Source: Actinomycetes bacterium
Lineage (GTDB): Bacteria; Actinomycetota; Acidimicrobiia; Acidimicrobiales; Acidimicrobiaceae
Direction of reading: 5' to 3'
Assembly (NCBI GenBank): GCA_021785315.1
Contig: JAJYFX010000098.1
Location: 1-6,959, forward strand
DNA length: 6,959 nt
The notes under the pieces are model-generated. The model made no database searches, had not been told where the DNA came from, and was given only the letters and a program-made list of their open reading frames with translations. Each line of letters starts with the position of its first letter. The stretch's first letter is position 1. The position numbers were made by a program, and so were the translations under genes. Shown in pieces: positions 1-5,805 of the stretch.

Positions 1-1
1 G

Positions 2-346
2 CCGAGAGGACCGATAAATGAGGACCTTCAAAACAGGCTGAAAAACAGCCCCAAAGCCCTCGCCGGCTCTCTTGTGCATTCGAGCGTCGGCATGCAGGAT
101 AATCTCTGGCCGCGCATTCAGGAGCTGCGCGGACACCTAACGCTGATCACCGGGGGAGCTGACGCCAAATACCTTGCCATTGCCGACAGACTTGCGTCTT
201 TGCTCAAAAATAGCGACCACGTCGCTGTACGCTCTGAAATAATAGATTCTCTGGGACATGCTGCAATCTTTGATCATCCTCAGACCCTAATCGACGCGGT
301 CATTGCTAGTTCGAAGATCCGAAAGGGCAGATACAGCGGATACTAA
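2..346 (+). CDS. menH: MenH, SHCHC synthase (3' part, cut by left edge)
   Basis: C-terminal part of an alpha/beta hydrolase best read as 2-succinyl-6-hydroxy-2,4-cyclohexadiene-1-carboxylate synthase, which eliminates pyruvate from the MenD product SEPHCHC in menaquinone synthesis in the cytoplasm. The frame is open from base 2, so the GTG at 74 is an internal valine, not a start; about 114 codons are visible. Seen: the family-like stretch NSPKALAGSL then SVGMQDNLW (about bases 47-109), the acid-residue loop TGGADAKY (Asp of the triad) and the C-terminal SLGHAAIFDHP with the catalytic His. The nucleophile Ser and N-terminal half lie outside the window. It converges on the glycosyltransferase gene, with the two stop codons overlapping. 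Other men genes next door support MenH over a generic hydrolase, although the two are hard to separate on a fragment. Confidence 0.85.
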   Translation, partial: PRGPINEDLQNRLKNSPKALAGSLVHSSVGMQDNLWPRIQELRGHLTLITGGADAKYLAIADRLASLLKNSDHVAVRSEIIDSLGHAAIFDHPQTLIDAVIASSKIRKGRYSGY

Positions 347-1920
347 CCGATCCGCTTGTATAATTTGCCAAGCCCCGAACCCAAAGGCGCGAGAACCCTG
401 AAGTGAGCCTCAAAATAGGTATTTACGCTCCGCGCCGAGGGGACTCTTCTGTAGCTTTGCGGCGAAAGCCAGACGTAATCCGCCCTTTCCAATTCAATGA
501 GCCAGGCCGAAATTACCCGCGGATCCAGGCTCGCTCCACCATCTATTGTCTTGCCTCCACTCAGCGCCAACGCCGTGCCGTAAGAATCCACCATCTTTGG
601 ACAGTTGCTATTTGACGCAAAGAACCTGTTCGCCGCCACCGTAAGTGACACCTCGTCAGTTACGACACAGGCACCCTTGGGAATCAGCTGCTCCACCAAT
701 TTTGCAGGCTGCGGAGCTGGACTTTTAGCCGACTCGTAATAAAAGCTGGCAATCACCCAAAAAGACGCCAGTACTGCCGCGGCAAGGAAACCCGTTCGCG
801 AAAGACCATCATGGCGCAGGGCAAGACGTTTCAACCATGGAGCTGATACAGCAATGGCGATCGTAATTGCCAGATATGGCGCTATGAAATCCGCATAGTG
901 ATAGTAGAAGTCGCTGGGCCACAGCAACGCCAGAAATACCGCAGTCGTAACCGCAGGCACAAGAATGGTGAAATTGGACCGTTCCACCAGCATTCCGAAG
1001 GACGCAATTACCAACACGGCCAGCAGCGCCAGAGAAAGGACAGCAATCACTACGTCAGCATGCCCAAACAGCTTTACAAGAGGCCCAGCACCGGCAATCT
1101 CCCTCATTCTGGCTTGAAAATCAACCCGCTGCCCAGGAACTCTCGTGAGCTGAGCAATAATCACTTGATTGAAGAAAGCCTTAGGCGCCAGAAGGATGAA
1201 TGGCCCCGAAAGGAGGGCAAATCCAAAAGTGACGCCGATGGCAAACGAAATCAACTTTCTAATATTTTTTGCTATTGGTTGTGAAGCAACAAATAAAAGT
1301 GACGCAACCACAATCACTGGCACAATTGCCCATGCCTTTATTGAACCAGCTAAGCCAAAAAGCATCCCTCCAAAGAAAAGCGCCGCGTTCGAAGATCGAA
1401 ATCTCGAGCCGCGAAAGCACATATACAATCCAAGGAGACAGAAGAAATTCAGAAAAGGCTCAAGCAGAACTGTTTGAGACGAGGCGATAGCAGCTGGATA
1501 CAATGCCATCACTGCGCATGCCGCCGCCACAGCAATTTTGCCACGCCACCTGACAAGCAAACCTACTAACACGATGTTTATTCCGTCGATGACGATGGTG
1601 AGGATCCGAGCTATTGCCAGACCGTATGCGGTCCCGACCGTCTTGGCGATGAAGGCAATCGGAGCTAGAAGTGCAGCTATTCCAGGCGGCTGGACTAAGA
1701 CAAAATCTTTATAAGGCACCACACCCTCGATCAGACGAAGAGCAGCGCCAAAATAAACCCCGTCGTCATATTCGGTAATGCCGAAGAGATGTCCCGGCTG
1801 GGCCAGCAGATAAAATCTAAGCAAAAGCCCGACGAGAACAAATAGAGCTATCACGCCGCGATAGCGAGACTCTGGTTCGGAATCATTATTGCCAAATAGT
1901 CTTTGCGTTTGCGACACCAT
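343..1920 (-). CDS. GT-C / GT39-like membrane glycosyltransferase
   Basis: Polytopic membrane protein of 525 residues that resembles ArnT/PMT-like (GT39/GT83-type) glycosyltransferases, which use polyprenyl-phosphate sugars as donors on the outer face of the membrane. Seen: a short polar N-terminus (1-20), a first hydrophobic segment (22-40), then an acidic first loop EYDDGVYFG (50-58) in the position of the family's catalytic or metal-binding Asp/Glu, and PYKDFVLVQPPG (69-80), typical of this group in Actinobacteria. About eleven or twelve hydrophobic segments extend to near residue 393, followed by a soluble C-terminal domain (about 398-525). It lies 53 bp after menA on the same strand and is probably cotranscribed. 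The ATG at 1918-1920 has no convincing Shine-Dalgarno; GTG at codon 2 is an alternative. Donor and acceptor cannot be read from the sequence. No gene symbol is justified. Confidence 0.75.
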   Translation of the reverse strand: MVSQTQRLFGNNDSEPESRYRGVIALFVLVGLLLRFYLLAQPGHLFGITEYDDGVYFGAALRLIEGVVPYKDFVLVQPPGIAALLAPIAFIAKTVGTAYGLAIARILTIVIDGINIVLVGLLVRWRGKIAVAAACAVMALYPAAIASSQTVLLEPFLNFFCLLGLYMCFRGSRFRSSNAALFFGGMLFGLAGSIKAWAIVPVIVVASLLFVASQPIAKNIRKLISFAIGVTFGFALLSGPFILLAPKAFFNQVIIAQLTRVPGQRVDFQARMREIAGAGPLVKLFGHADVVIAVLSLALLAVLVIASFGMLVERSNFTILVPAVTTAVFLALLWPSDFYYHYADFIAPYLAITIAIAVSAPWLKRLALRHDGLSRTGFLAAAVLASFWVIASFYYESAKSPAPQPAKLVEQLIPKGACVVTDEVSLTVAANRFFASNSNCPKMVDSYGTALALSGGKTIDGGASLDPRVISAWLIELERADYVWLSPQSYRRVPSARSVNTYFEAHFRVLAPLGSGLGKLYKRIG

Positions 1921-1973
1921 ATCCCGGGCACTCTGTTCCGTCGTATCTCGTCTGCGATAAAGGCCAGTTTTTG

Positions 1974-2837
1974 CTATAACGCTATTCCCACCGAAAAGAA
2001 GAGCGCTAAGGCGAGCTGCATTTTCCCAGTCAGGCTAAGTGCGGAGATCAAGTCTTTGCCGCTCGCCCCTTTGAGAATTGTCTTCAGCGGACGAATTGAA
2101 AACGGTATTGCCAAAAGGCCAAGCGGCCCAAAGCGAAAATACGGCCAGGAGCCGGCAACAAGCACGAACATCAGAACCACCAGCACGAAGTACAGCCGCC
2201 TCGTTGCGGAATCCCCTATCCGCACTGCAAGCGTCTTTTTTCCGGAGCTGGAATCAGACGGTATATCGCGTAAATTATTCACGACGAGCAAACAGACCGA
2301 TGAAATTCCCACAGGAATCGCCACAAGGAATTCGCTCAAGTCCACTCTGCCTGTCTGGACATATGCTGTCCCCACCACCGCCACGAGGCCGAAGAATATA
2401 AAGACAAAAAGTTCTCCGTAGCCATAGTAGCCATAAGGCTTGGGCCCACCGGTGTATAACCAGCCAGCCAGGATTGCTAGCGCACCCACAACAATTAGCC
2501 AGTAGCTTGCCAGAACGGCGAGCACAAGGCCGAGAACTCCGGCAAGCATGAAGAAACCAGCAGCAGCCATTTTGACCGCCTTGGGGCTTTTCAAACCCGA
2601 AGCCACCAGCCGCAGCGGCCCCGAGCGCTTTTCATCAGTACCTCGAATTCCGTCGGAGTAGTCATTCGAGTAGTTGGAAGCAATTTGCAGCGACAGTGAC
2701 ACGCCCAAGGCCAGAAGAGCCTCGAACGGCCTAAAACTTCCGGCTGATACGGCTACCCCTGTCCCCACCGCCACCGGAACCACTGCCGCCGGCAGCGTTC
2801 TGGGACGGGCGCCTGCTATCCAGTGACCTAACGACAT
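1974..2837 (-). CDS. menA: MenA, 1,4-dihydroxy-2-naphthoate prenyltransferase
   Basis: UbiA-superfamily integral membrane prenyltransferase of 287 residues, a normal length for MenA. It attaches the polyprenyl chain to 1,4-dihydroxy-2-naphthoate with loss of CO2, giving demethylmenaquinone. Seen: an N-terminal WIAGARPRTLPAAVVPV stretch (6-22) typical of MenA, the first Asp-rich motif NYSNDYSDGIRGTD (55-68), the Mg-diphosphate site, and the second motif NNLRDIPSD (187-195) followed by GKKTLAVRIG (199-208). About eight or nine hydrophobic segments surround these motifs. The ATG start is well supported by a GGAGGAG Shine-Dalgarno seven bases upstream. It lies 42 bp after menB and 53 bp before the glycosyltransferase gene, all on one strand. 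UbiA or another aromatic prenyltransferase is the alternative, but the ARPRTLPAA start and men neighbours favour MenA. Confidence 0.93.
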   Translation of the reverse strand: MSLGHWIAGARPRTLPAAVVPVAVGTGVAVSAGSFRPFEALLALGVSLSLQIASNYSNDYSDGIRGTDEKRSGPLRLVASGLKSPKAVKMAAAGFFMLAGVLGLVLAVLASYWLIVVGALAILAGWLYTGGPKPYGYYGYGELFVFIFFGLVAVVGTAYVQTGRVDLSEFLVAIPVGISSVCLLVVNNLRDIPSDSSSGKKTLAVRIGDSATRRLYFVLVVLMFVLVAGSWPYFRFGPLGLLAIPFSIRPLKTILKGASGKDLISALSLTGKMQLALALFFSVGIAL

Positions 2838-2844
2838 CTATCAG

Positions 2845-2851
2845 CTCCTCC
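2845..2851 (-). promoter_or_regulatory. Ribosome binding site of menA
   Basis: On the minus strand GGAGGAG lies seven bases before the menA ATG, a near-ideal Shine-Dalgarno. It fixes the menA start and contrasts with menE and the SDR gene, which have none. Confidence 0.8.
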
Positions 2852-2879
2852 ATCAGCCGTCAGGCAAGACACCGAGCGA

Positions 2880-3716
2880 TTATGGCCTTCGTGGAAAACG
2901 GGTAAAGTCAGGCTTGCGCTTCTCTTTGTAAGCATTGCGTCCCTCCTGGGCCTCCTCCGTCATGTAGAAGAGCATCGTAGCGTCGCCAGCCAGTTGCTGG
3001 ACCCCGGCAAGCCCCTCGTCAGCGGCATTGAACGAAGACTTGAGCATTCTAAGGGCTATAGGCGAAAGGCTTAGCATCTGCTCGCACCAGTCAACTGTCG
3101 TACTTTCAAGTTCAGCGAGAGGCACAACCGTGTTCACCAGTCCCATTTCCTCTGCTTCATGCGCGTCATACTGGCGGCAAAGAAACCAAATTTCCTTTGC
3201 CTTCTTCAAACCAATAGTACGAGCCAGCAGGCCGGAACCGTATCCGCCATCAAAGCTGCCGACTCTCGGCCCCGTCTGGCCAAACCTCGCATTATCGGCG
3301 GCAATTGTCAGGTCACATACCAGATGCAATACATGGCCTCCCCCGATTGCATAACCGGCAACCATTGCAACTACCGGCTTGGGCAGTCTCCTGATCTGTA
3401 TCTGCAGATCGAGAACATTCAGCCGCCCGATACCAGCCTTGCCTATGGAGTCGATGCCGATATAGCCGTCGTTTCCACGAATCCTCTGATCCCCTCCGGA
3501 GCAGAACGCCTCATTCCCTTCACCTGTAAGAATGATCGCGCCAACCGAGGTATCGTCCCTAGCTTTGCTAAACGCATCGGAAAGTTCAAATAGCGTCTGA
3601 GGCCTGAACGCGTTTCGAACTTCTGGGCGGTTTATAGTGATCTTTGCAATTCCGCCGCTCTTCTCGTACTTGATGTCGTGATAGCTGGCTAGTGACTCCC
3701 AAACTGGCTTCGACAT
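2880..3716 (-). CDS. menB: MenB, 1,4-dihydroxy-2-naphthoyl-CoA synthase (type I)
   Basis: Crotonase-fold enzyme of 278 residues that cyclises o-succinylbenzoyl-CoA to 1,4-dihydroxy-2-naphthoyl-CoA in the cytoplasm. Seen: CSGGDQ (72-77) and GYAIGGGH (121-128), the two oxyanion-hole regions; [16 protein letters not shown] (145-160), the MenB signature with the active-site Ser at 154; [10 protein letters not shown] (176-185); and the C-terminal [17 protein letters not shown] (246-262) with the conserved Tyr at 251, ending in [13 protein letters not shown]. Gly149 occupies the position that is Gly156 in E. coli MenB and Asp185 in M. tuberculosis MenB, so this should be a bicarbonate-dependent type I enzyme (known for the family, inferred here). 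All motifs are intact and the length is normal. It is the first gene of the minus-strand set and is divergent from menE. The ATG has a GAGG ten bases upstream, partly inside a small inverted repeat. Confidence 0.96.
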   Translation of the reverse strand: MSKPVWESLASYHDIKYEKSGGIAKITINRPEVRNAFRPQTLFELSDAFSKARDDTSVGAIILTGEGNEAFCSGGDQRIRGNDGYIGIDSIGKAGIGRLNVLDLQIQIRRLPKPVVAMVAGYAIGGGHVLHLVCDLTIAADNARFGQTGPRVGSFDGGYGSGLLARTIGLKKAKEIWFLCRQYDAHEAEEMGLVNTVVPLAELESTTVDWCEQMLSLSPIALRMLKSSFNAADEGLAGVQQLAGDATMLFYMTEEAQEGRNAYKEKRKPDFTRFPRRP

Positions 3717-3729
3717 AGGTTCTTAACCT
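3717..3729 (-). repeat. Small inverted repeat overlapping the menB ribosome binding site
   Basis: The sequence AGGTT-CTT-AACCT reads as a 5-bp stem with a 3-base loop ending right at the menB ATG. In the mRNA the left arm includes AGG of the only Shine-Dalgarno-like GAGG (3727-3730), so pairing would partly hide it. The stem is short and could be chance. Confidence 0.35.
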
Positions 3730-3794
3730 CGCTTTGATCCAAACTAATCATTCGATAAAGGACAAATCGGCAACTTCTAAATAAGAAAGAATTA

Positions 3795-3806
3795 TCTAAA
3801 TTTAGA
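3795..3806. promoter_or_regulatory. Perfect 12-bp palindrome, possible operator
   Basis: TCTAAATTTAGA is an uninterrupted perfect palindrome near the centre of the divergent menB/menE spacer. TCTAAAT occurs again as a direct repeat at 3776-3782, 19 bp upstream. The symmetry and central position suit a dimeric regulator acting on both genes, but no regulator gene is nearby and the AT-rich context raises the chance of coincidence. Confidence 0.4.
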
Positions 3807-3849
3807 CTTTGGCCCTTGGCATTTGGTAAAAATCAAGTTTTTCTCTCGC

Positions 3850-3855
3850 TAGCCT
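3850..3855 (+). promoter_or_regulatory. Candidate -10 box for a leaderless menE transcript
   Basis: TAGCCT fits the actinobacterial TANNNT -10 pattern and ends seven bases before the menE GTG, placing the expected transcription start at or next to that codon. No -35 box is clear. There is no Shine-Dalgarno before the GTG, which fits a leaderless message. Confidence 0.35.
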
Positions 3856-3862
3856 AACCTTT

Positions 3863-5050
3863 GTGAGAGAACTAGTCGCGCTGGATATGCCTGCATCGAA
3901 TTCACTGGTTGATGTCATCAAGGCGATATGGGATGATGGAAATGGATTCGTGCCGATCGATCAGCGTCTGTCAATCAAGGCAAAACGAGTCATCATCGAA
4001 TCGCTCCGACCTTCGCAAATCATCGGCTCTGCGGGAGACGTGACATCGCTTCCAGATGCGTTGCCGCTGGAAAACGAACAGTGCTTGGCAATGGCCACTT
4101 CGGGAACAACCGGCCATCCAAAAATAGTCATGTTCACCATGGCCCAAATCGAGGCATCAGCATGGGCCACGTCAGGCCACATTGGAATTACTTCTTCAGA
4201 CAAATGGCTTTGCTGCCTCCCCATAGCACACATCGGCGGGCTGTCGGTGATACTTCGTGCGCTCCTGACTGGAAATCCAGTTGAAGTCCATGACGGATTC
4301 AATGCTGACGACGCCAACGCAGCGGCGAGAGACGGTGCCACGCTGGTCTCACTAGTCCCAACTGCCATGACCCGGCTGGATCCCTATATCTTTAGAAAGA
4401 TAATCCTTGGGGGCTCCAAACCGCCTGCAAATATTCCTTCCAACACCATGGTTACATACGGATTGACAGAGTCGGGTTCAGGAGTGGTTTACGACGGAAT
4501 GCCGCTTCCCGGCGTGGAGTACAAAGTAACATCCTCCGGAGAGATCTTGTTGAAGGGCCCAATGATCGCGACGCGCTACAGATCTGGGGCAGCGATCCAG
4601 GATGAATCGGGCTGGTTCCATACCGGAGACGCCGGCACTATCTCAAACGGCAAACTCGAGGTAGACGGACGGATTGACGACATCATCAATTCGGGCGGGG
4701 AGAAGATCTCTCCCGCACTGGTCGAGAGGGTGCTCGAAATGCATCCAAAGGTACAACAGGTTGCTGTAATCGCCTTTCCTGACCCAAAATGGGGCGAGGC
4801 TGTGACTGCTGTGGTTGTTCCCTCTCCCGACCTTGCAGCCCCCCAGCTCGAAGAATTGCGCGAATATGTTAAATCCGAGCTCCCGCCCCACTTTGCGCCA
4901 ACGAGACTACAAATAGTCAGTCGAATGCCCACTACGAATCTCGGTAAGATCCAAAAGAACGTGCTGAAAAAGCAGCTAGCTGAACGACAGGCCCCTCACG
5001 AGGGCGCCGCCATCGACGACAAGGTTGGTCCCGGTGATCCAGCTGGATAG
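3863..5050 (+). CDS. menE: MenE, o-succinylbenzoate-CoA ligase
   Basis: Adenylate-forming (ANL superfamily) enzyme of 395 residues that activates o-succinylbenzoate through an acyl-AMP and transfers it to CoA, giving the MenB substrate. Seen in order: the P-loop TSGTTGHPK (79-87), LPIAHIGG (119-126), the A5 motif YGLTES (199-204), WFHTGD (251-256) with the ribose-binding Asp, the hinge GRIDDIINSGGEKISP (269-284), and the C-terminal A10 Lys at 362 in NLGKIQK. The N-terminal domain is short, as is common in compact MenE proteins. The frame is open only from 3830, and GTG at 3863 is the first start codon; ATG at 3887 is an alternative. Neither has a Shine-Dalgarno. Residues 372-395 after the catalytic lysine domain are a non-conserved tail read antisense to the SDR gene. 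A generic acyl-CoA ligase is possible, but the divergent menB makes MenE very likely. Confidence 0.92.
   Translation: MRELVALDMPASNSLVDVIKAIWDDGNGFVPIDQRLSIKAKRVIIESLRPSQIIGSAGDVTSLPDALPLENEQCLAMATSGTTGHPKIVMFTMAQIEASAWATSGHIGITSSDKWLCCLPIAHIGGLSVILRALLTGNPVEVHDGFNADDANAAARDGATLVSLVPTAMTRLDPYIFRKIILGGSKPPANIPSNTMVTYGLTESGSGVVYDGMPLPGVEYKVTSSGEILLKGPMIATRYRSGAAIQDESGWFHTGDAGTISNGKLEVDGRIDDIINSGGEKISPALVERVLEMHPKVQQVAVIAFPDPKWGEAVTAVVVPSPDLAAPQLEELREYVKSELPPHFAPTRLQIVSRMPTTNLGKIQKNVLKKQLAERQAPHEGAAIDDKVGPGDPAG
4976..5050. other. Codon-aligned antisense 3' overlap of menE and the SDR gene
   Basis: The last 25 codons of menE (372-395 plus TAG) and of the SDR gene (235-258 plus TAG) occupy the same 75 bp on opposite strands, with codon boundaries coinciding exactly. 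Each TAG stop sits opposite a CTA leucine codon of the partner: SDR Leu235 and MenE Leu372. On the SDR side the region includes the family-conserved ITGTNLVVDGG. On the menE side it is a Gly/Pro/Asp-rich tail beyond the last conserved motif. Confidence 0.85.
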
Positions 5051-5752
5051 GTCACTCGCCAAGAACAAAGCCGCGCCGGAAATATCCTGAGGTTCCCCGA
5101 TGCGCTTCAACGGAAGACTCTCAGCCAACTGTTCGCCCCAACGCTCCCACAACGCCCTGGCAAACTCAGTTTTGACAAGTCCCGGCGAAATTGAATTAAC
5201 CCTCACGACTGGCGCGAGTTCGTTGGCAAGCTGCCTGGTTAGGTGGATCACGCCAGCCTTTGACACATTGTAAAACCCGATTCCCTGCTCTACTATCATT
5301 CCGCCAATCGATGCGATGTTGATACAGCTCGCAGGCCTTTTGCTGTTGCTCCAGAAATTCGACCAAAACTCAGAGATCCACATCTGCACTGCCTCGAGAT
5401 TGACTTCCAAGATCTTTCGCATGGCCGATAGCTCGATGCTTACCGTAGAACCGAAATATGGATTTGCCGCCGCGCAATTGACCAGAATGTCAACAAAACC
5501 GAATTCCCTTTTGCAATGGGCGACTACGTGCTGGAGTCCAGCGGGATCCGAAACGTTTTCAGCTATCCAACTAGCCCCATCGACACCCACCCCTTGGTTG
5601 ATTTTTTCAGCAGCTGCACGAAGTTTTTCCGATTTGCGCGATACCAGGAGGACTCTTGCCCCCGATAAAACGAAGCTCTCCGCGATCGCCTCGCCAATAC
5701 CGCTTGAACCGCCGGTAATAACGGCAACCTTATTACTTAGACTGATCTCCAT
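4976..5752 (-). CDS. Classical SDR-family oxidoreductase, DHRS4/FabG-like
   Basis: Short-chain dehydrogenase/reductase of 258 residues, a normal classical length, with an NAD(P)-binding Rossmann fold. Seen: TGGSSGIG (13-20) for the cofactor; an Arg at 39 after the second strand, which suggests NADP(H); VNCAA (91-95) in place of NNAG; the catalytic set Asn118, Ser148, Tyr161 and Lys165 (YNVSK); SPGLVKTEFAR (189-199); and the C-terminal ITGTNLVVDGG (239-249). The NPYFGS and KTEFARALWE segments recall DHRS4-like carbonyl reductases and their actinobacterial relatives; the substrate cannot be told. An odd FWSNFWSN tandem lies at 129-136. The gene converges on menE with a 75-bp antisense overlap and diverges from the YyaL-like gene. 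The ATG has no Shine-Dalgarno, but TAAAGT lies six bases before it. No men function is implied beyond adjacency. Confidence 0.9.
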   Translation of the reverse strand: MEISLSNKVAVITGGSSGIGEAIAESFVLSGARVLLVSRKSEKLRAAAEKINQGVGVDGASWIAENVSDPAGLQHVVAHCKREFGFVDILVNCAAANPYFGSTVSIELSAMRKILEVNLEAVQMWISEFWSNFWSNSKRPASCINIASIGGMIVEQGIGFYNVSKAGVIHLTRQLANELAPVVRVNSISPGLVKTEFARALWERWGEQLAESLPLKRIGEPQDISGAALFLASDLSSWITGTNLVVDGGALVRGLSFS

Positions 5753-5772
5753 ACTGAGACTTTAGGCTCAGT
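5753..5772. repeat. Inverted repeat in the SDR / YyaL-like spacer
   Basis: Arms ACTGAG and CTCAGT are perfect 6-bp complements separated by eight bases. The left arm touches the SDR start codon. No poly-T run follows, and it lies upstream of both genes, so an operator or chance is more likely than a terminator. Confidence 0.35.
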
Positions 5773-5793
5773 TGATGCAGCTTTGCTAGACAT

Positions 5794-5799
5794 GGAAGG
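5794..5799 (+). promoter_or_regulatory. Ribosome binding site of the YyaL-like gene
   Basis: GGAAGG lies six bases before the ATG at 5806-5808 and decides that start. The nearby ATG at 5792 is closed by a TGA within six codons. Confidence 0.7.
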
Positions 5800-5805
5800 T
5801 TATTC

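Larger units (their letters stand above)
3717..3862. promoter_or_regulatory. Divergent menB / menE intergenic region
   Basis: This 146-bp spacer must hold the promoters for both menB (leftward) and menE (rightward) unless either is read from further away. It is visibly richer in A+T than the flanking genes, especially around 3770-3845. It contains a perfect 12-bp palindrome (3795-3806), a half-like copy of it (3776-3782) and a 13-bp inverted repeat touching the menB start (3717-3729). I find no convincing paired -35 and -10 boxes on either strand. A TTGGCA at 3816-3821 resembles a -35 box but has no -10 at the right distance. No small ORF or RNA gene is evident. Confidence 0.6.
5753..5805. 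promoter_or_regulatory. Divergent SDR / YyaL-like promoter spacer
   Basis: A 53-bp spacer must carry promoters for both outward-reading genes. It holds an inverted repeat ACTGAG/CTCAGT (5753-5758 and 5767-5772). Between or touching the arms are two TANNNT hexamers: TAAAGT on the minus strand (5759-5764), six bases from the SDR ATG, and TAGGCT on the plus strand (5763-5768). The two candidate -10 boxes would overlap, so the promoters could exclude each other and a protein on the repeat could block both. The hexamers are weakly specific. Confidence 0.35.

Noticed and set aside
36..50. Hairpin GGCTG-AAAAA-CAGCC
   Set aside because: It lies inside the menH coding frame, has only a 5-bp stem and no following T run, so neither a terminator nor a structured RNA is supported.
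74..76. GTG as the start of a 90-residue protein
   Set aside because: The same frame stays open to base 2 and the upstream residues match MenH, so this is an internal codon of a truncated gene.
898..1284. Plus-strand open frame of 128 codons
   Set aside because: It is antisense to the glycosyltransferase gene, its product is rich in Arg, Gln and Asn with no recognisable motif, and the minus-strand frame is clearly coding.
1903..2421. Plus-strand open frame of 172 codons
   Set aside because: It is antisense to menA and crosses the menA-glycosyltransferase gap; the product is Ser/Arg/Lys-rich and resembles no family.
3159..3593. Plus-strand open frame of 144 codons
   Set aside because: It is antisense to menB, whose motifs are all intact; a shadow frame.
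3816..3844. TTGGCA as a -35 box for menE
   Set aside because: Seventeen bases downstream there is only a T-rich stretch with no -10-like hexamer.
3961..4368. Minus-strand open frame of 135 codons
   Set aside because: It is antisense to the conserved MenE core and shows no family features.
5316..5765. Plus-strand open frame of 149 codons
   Set aside because: It is antisense to the SDR catalytic region and has no motifs of its own.
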